Assembly (NCBI GenBank): GCA_900557385.1
Contig: USSP01000012.1
Location: forward strand, 1 to 15,702
Length of the DNA stretch: 15,702 bases
Source of the DNA: an uncultured Lachnospiraceae bacterium
Lineage (GTDB): Bacteria > Bacillota > Clostridia > Lachnospirales > Lachnospiraceae
Reading direction: 5' to 3'
In this document: positions 1 through 5,311 of the stretch, piece after piece
Layout: each line of letters opens with the position of its first letter
Position numbering within the stretch: the first letter of the stretch is position 1
Notes under the pieces: model-generated
The model's input: the letters and a program-made list of their open reading frames with translations, nothing else
Databases searched by the model: none
What the model was told of the DNA's origin: nothing
Translations under genes and position numbers: made by a program

Positions 1-52
1 ATACCTTCTGATTCAGCTCCTTGTAATACGCTACTCTTTCATCCTTTGTCAT
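1..52 (-). CDS. 5' end of an unidentified gene, cut by the window edge
   Basis: An open frame starts with ATG at 52 and runs off the left edge after 17 codons (MTKDERVAYYKELNQKV). The start is supported by a good ribosome binding site, AAAGGA at 66-61, eight bases before the ATG. The visible residues are charged and helical, with no signal peptide, so the product is probably cytoplasmic. Seventeen residues are too few to name a family. It lies 92 bp downstream of the LysR-type gene on the same strand, so the two could be cotranscribed, or this gene could use the TATAAT-containing palindrome at 68-83. Existence of a gene here is likely; its function is unknown. Confidence 0.6.
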   Translation of the reverse strand, partial: MTKDERVAYYKELNQKV

Positions 53-67
53 ATCTCTTTTCCTTTC

Positions 68-83
68 TTAAATTATAATTTAA
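68..83. promoter_or_regulatory. 16-bp perfect palindrome with embedded TATAAT, candidate promoter or operator
   Basis: TTAAATTATAATTTAA is a perfect inverted repeat. On the minus strand it contains TATAAT at 77-72, which would start transcription about 13 bases before the ATG at 52. The hexamer 17 bases further upstream (TATGAA) is a poor -35, so a promoter here would be weak or activator-dependent. The palindrome could equally be a repressor site, or chance in AT-rich DNA. Confidence 0.3.
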
Positions 84-144
84 TTTTTATTATCTTCATA
101 CAGAGTTCCCTTCATGGAAAAGTAACTTGCATGGGCCCGAACCG

Positions 145-984
145 CTACATCTCATTCAGGAAGTTCTGCACCTCCGCAGGCAATCGCTCCTGTCGCCATG
201 CCAGCAGTATTTCCGTCATTAAATCTGCCCCGGTAATTTCACAGGTACAGATCTTCTGGGATAGTTCTTCCATGGAAGCCGGCAGAATCGCCACCCCCAA
301 TCCCCGTTCTGCAAAAGTCAGAGCGGTTCTGGCATCGGAACATTCGCAATATATGTCACAAGGATAATTCTCTTTTTCAAAAGCTGCCAGAATATACTGC
401 CGGTATCGATGGGATAAAATCAACCGCTGCCCGGACAAATCCTTTAAAGCAATCGAGGTCTGTCCCGGCTTGACACGGTCGGGGTGGAAAAAGGCGCGAA
501 GCTGCTCCCGGATCAAGGGTTTCGTATCGCAGCCTTTCAGCACCACCGGTGTCCGCACGGTCGTGATATCCACCATACCGTTTTCCAGTTCGTCCTTCAA
601 CGTAAAAGTGGAACCCTCATGGACATCGAAATGAATCTCCGGGTACTTCCGGGAAAACCGTACCAGATAATCGGACATCCGGGAAACGGTAGATGGCGTC
701 ATGCCGATATGAATGGTAGCTGCCTGACTGGCTTTCACCACCTCCCGTTTGGTGATATCCGTCATGGTGAGCAGACTGCAGGCTCTGGAATAAAGCACTT
801 TTCCCGCATCCGTCAACGTAATTTTCTTCGTTCCCCGCAGATAAAGCTGTACCTGCAGTTCCTCCTCCAGCATCTTCATCTGATAGCTCAAAGGGGGCTG
901 AGTCATATGCAGGATACGGGCGGCACCGCTCACCGTTCCTTCTTCCACGATTGCCTTGAAATATTCCAGTTGTTTTAGTTCCAT
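145..984 (-). CDS. LysR-family transcriptional regulator
   Basis: A 279-residue DNA-binding regulator of LysR type; members bind DNA as tetramers and respond to a small-molecule inducer. Residues 1-60 form the winged helix-turn-helix, with the family pattern LKQLEYFKAIVEEGTVSGAA followed by the recognition-helix signature TQPPLSYQMKMLEEEL. Residues of about 90-275 are the periplasmic-binding-protein-like effector domain, beginning around IHIGMTPSTVS. The length is slightly short of the usual 290-310 but both domains are present. The ATG at 984 is preceded by AAAGGG six bases upstream. It is divergent from the MATE pump, an arrangement in which LysR regulators commonly control the neighbour and themselves. 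The inducer is unknown, and control of the pump is inferred from position only. Confidence 0.93.
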   Translation of the reverse strand: MELKQLEYFKAIVEEGTVSGAARILHMTQPPLSYQMKMLEEELQVQLYLRGTKKITLTDAGKVLYSRACSLLTMTDITKREVVKASQAATIHIGMTPSTVSRMSDYLVRFSRKYPEIHFDVHEGSTFTLKDELENGMVDITTVRTPVVLKGCDTKPLIREQLRAFFHPDRVKPGQTSIALKDLSGQRLILSHRYRQYILAAFEKENYPCDIYCECSDARTALTFAERGLGVAILPASMEELSQKICTCEITGADLMTEILLAWRQERLPAEVQNFLNEM

Positions 985-1115
985 CGTTAGCCCTTTATTC
1001 TATATAAATTTTATTGTTTTTCTATATAAAACTAATCTTTTTCATATATCATAATCTGTGCTATAGTGGAAGTCAAGTAAAAGAGAACAATAGAATAAAG
1101 GAACAAAGAAAACTT
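985..1115. promoter_or_regulatory. divergent promoter region between LysR gene and MATE gene, with 10-bp direct repeat
   Basis: This 131-bp region is strongly AT-rich. TCTATATAAA occurs twice in direct orientation at 999-1008 and 1021-1030, start to start 22 bp, close to two helical turns, which suits a protein binding one DNA face. On the minus strand the copies also resemble -10 elements for the LysR gene: the distal copy would give a leader of roughly 30 nt, the proximal one almost none. ATAAATTTTAT at 1004-1014 is palindromic around its central base. Binding by the LysR protein is inference. Confidence 0.5.
1039..1067 (+). promoter_or_regulatory. candidate sigma-A promoter for the MATE gene
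   Basis: TTTTCA (1039-1044) and TATAGT (1062-1067) are separated by exactly 17 bases, with the -10 about 49 bases before the ATG at 1116. Each hexamer departs from consensus at two positions or so, and no other pair in the region fits as well for this strand. Confidence 0.5.
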
Positions 1116-2489
1116 ATGAAAAGAATTGATTTTGAACATGGCTCCATCACCAGTCACATCATGGCTTCCGCTTTTCCCATGATGGTTGCCCAGCTTTTGA
1201 GCCTGCTCTACAACATTGTAGACCGTATTTATATCGCCCGGATTCCCAATGCCGGAACCACTGCTTTGGGCGCCGTGGGACTTTGCTTTCCCATTATTGT
1301 CATCATCACCGCCTTCAGCAACCTCTTTGGCAGTGGCGGTGCCCCTCTTTTTTCCATCCGCCGGGGCATGGGAGATGAAAAAACAGCCTGGGAAATTATG
1401 AACACTTCCTTCTTTATGATTTGTGCCAGTGCCCTTGTACTCATGGCTGTAGGTATGTTGTTTGCACGCCCTTTGCTGACTCTGTTCGGTGCTTCCCCGG
1501 ATGCCCTGCAATACGCCTATCCCTATCTGATGCTTTATCTGATTGGGACACTGCCTTCCATGCTCGTCACGGGTATGAATCCCTTCATCAATGCCCAGGG
1601 ATATGCCACCACCGGCATGCTTTCTGTTGCCATCGGTGCCGTAACAAACTTCATCCTTGATCCGGTATTTATCTTTGTATTACATTTCGGTATCAAGGGA
1701 GCTGCCATTGCCACTGTCATTTCCCAGATTCTGGCAGCGGTATTCGTGCTTTGGTTTTTGTTGAAAAAGGCAGAACTGAAGGTTCGCCTTATTGGATTCA
1801 AAGAAATGAAATCTTACAAGGAGCATGCGAAAAATATTATCGGTCTGGGCTCCTCCGGGTTTATCATGCAGCTGACCAACAGCCTGGTTACGATTTGCTG
1901 CAACCAGGTACTGTCAGTGCTTGGCGGAGATTTGTATATCTCGGTAATGACCATTGTGTCCAGCGTGCGTCAGGTCATCGAAACGCCCATCCACGCCATG
2001 ACCGAAGGCTCCTCTCCGGTGCTCAGCTACAACTACGGTGCCAGACGCCCCAAACGGGTTATCAAGGCAGGGATCACCATGTTTATCATGATTCTCTGCT
2101 ACACCGCCGTCACCTGGAGCCTGATTATTCTGGTTCCGGATCTGCTCATCCGCATTTTCAGTTCCGATGAAACCTTAATGGCTGATTCTGTTTACGCCTT
2201 AAAGCTGTATTTTGCAGCCTTTATTTTCATGGATTTACAATACATGGGACAATCGGTGTTTAAATCCCTGAACCGGAAAAAGCATGCCATCTTTTTCTCC
2301 CTGCTGCGGAAGGTCTTTATCGTTGTACCCCTTACCTATCTGCTGCCCTATGCGTTCCACATGGGCACCAACGGGGTATTTATGGCAGAACCGGTTTCCA
2401 ATGTTATCGGCGGAAGCCTGTGCTTCATCACCATGCTTTGCACCGTTTTACCGGAGCTGAAGCGGATGGAAAAGGAGCAGGCTGCTTAG
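1116..2489 (+). CDS. MATE family efflux transporter (NorM/MepA/DinF type)
   Basis: A 457-residue inner-membrane antiporter of the multidrug and toxic compound extrusion family, which exports cationic drugs, dyes or metabolites in exchange for H+ or Na+. The sequence is almost wholly hydrophobic with about 12 membrane spans in two homologous halves. Family marks include the first-helix pattern LLYNIVDRIYIAR (Asp36), the Gly-rich GSGGAPLFSIRRGMGD at about 72-87, and the second-half ITMFIMILC/FKSLNRKKH region. The open frame reaches back to 1014, but those extra 34 residues overlap the promoter and lack a good ribosome binding site. ATG 1116 follows AAAGGAA (1097-1103) and begins with the usual short cytoplasmic tail MKRIDFEHGS. 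The gene is divergent from one LysR gene and tail to tail with another. Substrate unknown. Confidence 0.93.
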   Translation: MKRIDFEHGSITSHIMASAFPMMVAQLLSLLYNIVDRIYIARIPNAGTTALGAVGLCFPIIVIITAFSNLFGSGGAPLFSIRRGMGDEKTAWEIMNTSFFMICASALVLMAVGMLFARPLLTLFGASPDALQYAYPYLMLYLIGTLPSMLVTGMNPFINAQGYATTGMLSVAIGAVTNFILDPVFIFVLHFGIKGAAIATVISQILAAVFVLWFLLKKAELKVRLIGFKEMKSYKEHAKNIIGLGSSGFIMQLTNSLVTICCNQVLSVLGGDLYISVMTIVSSVRQVIETPIHAMTEGSSPVLSYNYGARRPKRVIKAGITMFIMILCYTAVTWSLIILVPDLLIRIFSSDETLMADSVYALKLYFAAFIFMDLQYMGQSVFKSLNRKKHAIFFSLLRKVFIVVPLTYLLPYAFHMGTNGVFMAEPVSNVIGGSLCFITMLCTVLPELKRMEKEQAA

Positions 2490-3379
2490 TTTTCCGCTTT
2501 CACTTCCTCTTCAATATGTCTGATAAACGCCTCTGCCACATGGGACAGGGTATGATTTTTATTCCAGATCAGTGCATAAGAAGCATGGGCATCGGGATGG
2601 TCGATTTTACGGGCACACACATTCCGATCCCGGATCAGGGAGGAAATGGTTGCCGGGTAGATGGCAATTCCTACATGATGCAGACTCAGTTCATAAGCAT
2701 TCAGCATGTGGGCAACCCGTCCGCGAATGGTAGGTGTCTGTCCGGTATGTGCAAACCACTTGTCGATTTCCCCTTTTCGGGACTCTCTGGAGGGAATCAG
2801 CAGATTATAAGGTAAAAGTTCCTCCGGTTTTACCGGCTCATGATCTGCATCATATAACGGATGCCCCTTGGGAATCACCGCTACCCAGGGCTCCTCATAT
2901 ACGGGAAGCACATGACATTCCTCCGTATTATAAGGAGCTGTAATCATAGCGACTTCACATAGCCCCTTATTGACCCGGTTATTCACATCATCTGTATTTC
3001 CATTCCACATATTGTATTGCACATGGGGATGCTCCTTCTGAAAGGAAGCAATCCATTCTGCGAACAGCCGGGGACCGCAGCCTTCCACAGATGCGATATA
3101 GATGGTTCCCTGCAGTCCTTCTTTCCGCTCCCGCACATCTTCTTCAGAACGGTTTACCAAATCCAGAATCTGCGAGGCGTACTGAAGAAATAATTCCCCC
3201 TCCGGTGTCAGTTCTACCTTATGGGGAGAGCGGATAAAAAGCGGCGTGCCCAGTTCTGCTTCCAGATCCTGTATCTGCCGGCTTAAGGGTGGCTGTGCAA
3301 TCGCCATCTTTTCTGCTGCTCTGGTAAAACTTTTTTCCTCTGCTACCGCCTTAAAATATCGGATATGTCGTAATTCCAT
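2486..3379 (-). CDS. LysR-family transcriptional regulator (BenM/CatM-like size and HTH)
   Basis: A full-length 297-residue LysR regulator. Residues 1-60 carry the classic helix-turn-helix: LRHIRYFKAVAEEKSFTRAA followed by IAQPPLSRQIQDLEAELGTP and LFIRSPHKVELTPEG. Residues of about 92-295 are the effector-binding domain, starting GTIYIASVEG. The ATG at 3379 is preceded by GGGAGG with about nine bases of spacing. A candidate TATAAT (3412-3407) and a canonical LysR box lie just upstream, so autoregulation is likely. Its stop codon overlaps that of the MATE gene on the other strand. Possible targets are itself, the pump, or the small plus-strand unit at 3504-3725. The helix-turn-helix resembles the CatR/BenM group; the inducer is unknown. 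Confidence 0.94.
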   Translation of the reverse strand: MELRHIRYFKAVAEEKSFTRAAEKMAIAQPPLSRQIQDLEAELGTPLFIRSPHKVELTPEGELFLQYASQILDLVNRSEEDVRERKEGLQGTIYIASVEGCGPRLFAEWIASFQKEHPHVQYNMWNGNTDDVNNRVNKGLCEVAMITAPYNTEECHVLPVYEEPWVAVIPKGHPLYDADHEPVKPEELLPYNLLIPSRESRKGEIDKWFAHTGQTPTIRGRVAHMLNAYELSLHHVGIAIYPATISSLIRDRNVCARKIDHPDAHASYALIWNKNHTLSHVAEAFIRHIEEEVKAEN

Positions 3380-3406
3380 AATGGTAACCCTCCCTTTCCC
3401 TGTTTT

Positions 3407-3412
3407 ATTATA
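3407..3412 (-). promoter_or_regulatory. -10 box of the second LysR gene
   Basis: TATAAT reads on the minus strand at 3412-3407, 28 bases before the ATG at 3379. The hexamers 17-18 bases upstream (TATTAG or TTATTA) are weak -35 elements, and they lie inside the LysR box, as expected for an autoregulated LysR gene. Confidence 0.55.
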
Positions 3413-3425
3413 GTATGCATTTTTA

Positions 3426-3440
3426 ATACCTAATAAGTAT
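3426..3440. promoter_or_regulatory. LysR-type operator, ATAC-N7-GTAT
   Basis: The 15-bp site is a perfect interrupted palindrome, ATAC at 3426-3429 and GTAT at 3437-3440, extended by one base pair each side (A3425/T3441). It satisfies the T-N11-A rule (T3427, A3439) and matches the published BenM/CatM recognition site exactly. It overlaps the -35 region of the LysR gene ending at 2486. That this particular regulator binds here is inference. Confidence 0.55.
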
Positions 3441-3491
3441 TGTCATTCTTTTATTATATGTATTTCACATTATAAATGCAATATGTTACAT

Positions 3492-3497
3492 TATAAT
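3492..3497 (+). promoter_or_regulatory. -10 box for the small plus-strand transcript
   Basis: A consensus TATAAT lies 72 bases before the ATG of the 23-codon gene; transcription would begin near 3504. The -35 position (3469-3474, ATTATA) is weak, which hints at activation, possibly through the LysR box about 60 bp upstream. Confidence 0.45.
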
Positions 3498-3568
3498 CAT
3501 CAAAAGGAAGTCAGGCCGGACCTCTTAAAAGTAGAAAAACTCATCACAGAAAGGGTAAGGTGTGCATT

Positions 3569-3640
3569 ATGAAAAAAATTATGATGAAAGTTAATGAATT
3601 CTTCGAGGAATACTACAAGAGCTTCGCAGATAAATTCTAA
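3569..3640 (+). CDS. 23-residue aromatic, amphipathic small protein of unknown function
   Basis: ATG 3569 to TAA 3638-3640 encodes 23 residues beginning MKKIMMKVNEFF and ending YKSFADKF. Support for it being real comes from its signals: AAGG at 3557-3560 with eight bases to the ATG, a consensus -10 upstream, and a strong intrinsic terminator 47 bases after the stop. Nothing else occupies this transcript. The peptide has no helix-breaking residue and alternates Lys/Glu/Asp with Met, Phe and Tyr (Phe11, Phe12, Tyr15, Tyr16, Phe19, Phe23), suggesting an amphipathic helix that lies on a membrane or binds a partner. It could also be a leader peptide or the coding part of a dual-function small RNA. 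No family is recognised. Confidence 0.6.
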   Translation: MKKIMMKVNEFFEEYYKSFADKF

Positions 3641-3687
3641 TGCCGGTGCAGCATGAGAACACAATTCCATAAAGAAACCATAACATA

Positions 3688-3725
3688 AGCGCCACCGGAT
3701 CGTGATTGTCTGGTGGCGCTTTTTT
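3688..3725 (+). terminator. strong rho-independent terminator
   Basis: AGCGCCACC (3688-3696) pairs perfectly with GGTGGCGCT (3712-3720). The stem can extend inward through G-T, G-C and A-T pairs, and it is followed by a run of six T (3720-3725). It ends the small plus-strand transcript. On the minus strand the hairpin lies 14 bases after the stop of the GGDEF-EAL gene, but only a broken T-run (TTATGTTATGG) follows there, so it would be a weaker terminator for that operon. Confidence 0.88.
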
Positions 3726-3733
3726 CTCTTCTT

Positions 3734-5299
3734 TTATGATTCTTCATTGGTTCTGGCTGTGTTATGAAGCATTTTTTCCATCAAATCCACATCCTTTTCC
3801 AAATCTTCAAAGGTGGGATAGTATTCTGTAGGCCGGAATCCCATCCGAATGATTTTCTTGTTTAATTGGTCGAAATCCCGGAGGCTCACCGGCTTGGAGA
3901 AGAAATAGCCCTGGGCGATATCACAGCCGATTTCCGTGAGGAAATTCACCTGCTCCTGGGTTTCCACACCCTCTACCACTACCGTAAGATCTAATTCCTT
4001 CGCCATGGCGATCAGATAGCGCAGAATGGTTTGTCCCTCTTCGTCCTTACTGTTTTCCGTGAGAAATTTTCTGTCCAGCTTCACCATCGTAAAAGGCATG
4101 TCCCGCAGAAGATTGACCGGGGAATGCATACCTCCGAAATTGTCCACAGAAAGGATAAAACCGCTGTCCGCTAATTTCTGCACCGTTTTTTTCACGGTCT
4201 CATCACTATTGGTCAATGCTCGCTCCGGCAGTTCCAGCACCAGCATGTCTTTTTTCAACTTATAGTGTTCCAACAGCTTGGACAACTTCTCGATGAAACC
4301 TACATTTTCCAAATGAATCGGCGAAATATTAAGCATCAGAGGAAGGGGCTGCAGTTTGTTATCAATCCAACGGCGGATCGTCTTGCAGGCTTCCTCCCAC
4401 ATATAGTAATCCAGTTTCAGCATCAGGTTCGTATTCTCAAAAAGAGGAAGAAAGGCATACGGGGAAAGCAATCCTTTTTCCTCATGCTCCCAACGTACCA
4501 GCGCCTCTGCGCTATGGATTTGATAAATGTGCAGGTCAACCATAGGCTGCAGATACATGACGAATTTTCTCCCGTCCAGTGCCTGTTCCATTTCCTTGCA
4601 CATCTGCTTATTTTCTTCGTACTGCTTTTTCATATCCGCATCGAACCAGGCATAATTCCTGTTCTCTACGCTTATCGCATAACGCTGTGCCAGTACCATA
4701 CGGCTCAGCATTTCCGAAACGCGCTCTTCTCTGTCCGCAATCCGGTAAATACCAAAGGCGAGTTCGATGGAAAAAATATCCGTAACATTCACGATTTGTT
4801 CCGTTATATTCCTGATTAAAGACACTACGCTTTCCTCATCCGCATCCTTTAACAGGATTGCAAACAGGTTGGTCTGCACCAAAGCACAAAAGCCCTCTCC
4901 CAGATCGTAGGTTTTCAGCTGCCCCGCTACATAGCGCAGCAGCTTATCCCCTTCCTCCGGTCCATAAAGGCTGTTCACCGTGGAAAGATTGGTAATTCCA
5001 AAGCCCAACAGTGTGAGGCTCTGATCCGTATCCTCCGCCAGCAGTTCCAGTGTCCGTTTGATGAAATAGTCTCGATTGCTCATTTTGGTCGTAATATCCG
5101 TATACGCCGTCTCATTCAGACCTTCGATTTCTTCCTGCAGGTTCTGGATTTTCTGCTTTTCCATGGTATTCTGTTTTTTTGCCCTGGTCAGACTTTTTTT
5201 CGTTGTGGCATACTGCCGCTTCTCCTGTCGAAGTCTTAGCAGCAGATGCAAAATGAGTATGCCTGCCAGCAATAGTAACAGTAATAAACCAGCCATCAT
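3734..5299 (-). CDS. membrane-anchored GGDEF-EAL protein with degenerate GGDEF motif
   Basis: A 521-residue protein of the cyclic di-GMP signalling group. Residues 2-22 form one very hydrophobic membrane anchor, 33-62 a predicted coiled coil, about 67-215 a GGDEF fold and about 230-485 an EAL domain. The GGDEF signature is replaced by QTNLF (142-146), so cyclase activity is not expected. The EAL domain keeps E265 (EALVRW), N324, E356/E359, D386, K407, E443 (VEGVET) and Q463 (AQGYFFSKP), but the usual DDFG is DNFG (N387) and the following TGYSS loop is changed. It may be a weak phosphodiesterase or a c-di-GMP receptor. There is no extracellular sensor domain. The ATG at 5299 lies 12 bases after the stop of the giant gene, and its ribosome binding site (AGAGAGG) directly abuts that stop codon, implying translational coupling. 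Confidence 0.93.
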   Translation of the reverse strand: MMAGLLLLLLLAGILILHLLLRLRQEKRQYATTKKSLTRAKKQNTMEKQKIQNLQEEIEGLNETAYTDITTKMSNRDYFIKRTLELLAEDTDQSLTLLGFGITNLSTVNSLYGPEEGDKLLRYVAGQLKTYDLGEGFCALVQTNLFAILLKDADEESVVSLIRNITEQIVNVTDIFSIELAFGIYRIADREERVSEMLSRMVLAQRYAISVENRNYAWFDADMKKQYEENKQMCKEMEQALDGRKFVMYLQPMVDLHIYQIHSAEALVRWEHEEKGLLSPYAFLPLFENTNLMLKLDYYMWEEACKTIRRWIDNKLQPLPLMLNISPIHLENVGFIEKLSKLLEHYKLKKDMLVLELPERALTNSDETVKKTVQKLADSGFILSVDNFGGMHSPVNLLRDMPFTMVKLDRKFLTENSKDEEGQTILRYLIAMAKELDLTVVVEGVETQEQVNFLTEIGCDIAQGYFFSKPVSLRDFDQLNKKIIRMGFRPTEYYPTFEDLEKDVDLMEKMLHNTARTNEES

Positions 5300-5311
5300 G
5301 GTATTCCTCTC
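5300..5311 (-). promoter_or_regulatory. ribosome binding site of the GGDEF-EAL gene, directly after the giant gene's stop
   Basis: The intergenic spacer is only 12 bases and includes GAGAGG with about six bases to ATG 5299. There is no room for a promoter or terminator, so both genes should share one transcript, and ribosomes ending the giant frame can restart here. A second in-frame ATG (5296) follows immediately and could also be used. Confidence 0.8.

Larger units (their letters stand above)
3504..3725 (+). ncRNA. predicted short transcript (about 220 nt) carrying the 23-codon ORF
   Basis: The interval from the expected start after TATAAT 3492-3497 to the T-run at 3720-3725 forms a self-contained unit with one small ORF, a 65-nt leader and a 3' hairpin. 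That is the size and layout of a small mRNA or dual-function regulatory RNA. The leader includes a short palindromic patch around AGGCCGGACCT (3514-3524). The ends are predicted, not measured. Confidence 0.4.

Noticed and set aside
484..978. 164-residue plus-strand frame opposite the first LysR gene
   Set aside because: It is antisense to a clear LysR gene, with no family signature and no ribosome binding site.
1014..1115. Upstream in-frame start giving a 491-residue MATE protein
   Set aside because: It would overlap the likely promoter, has no ribosome binding site, and adds 34 residues not typical of the family. ATG 1116 fits better.
3688..3720. The hairpin as an equally strong terminator for the minus-strand EAL operon
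   Set aside because: On that strand only a broken T-run follows the stem, so it is assigned mainly to the plus-strand transcript.
4265..4819. 184-residue plus-strand frame opposite the EAL gene
   Set aside because: It is antisense to conserved EAL/GGDEF sequence, its composition is atypical and there is no start signal.
4265..5100. Active diguanylate cyclase
   Set aside because: The GGDEF signature is QTNLF, which cannot bind GTP and metal in the usual way.
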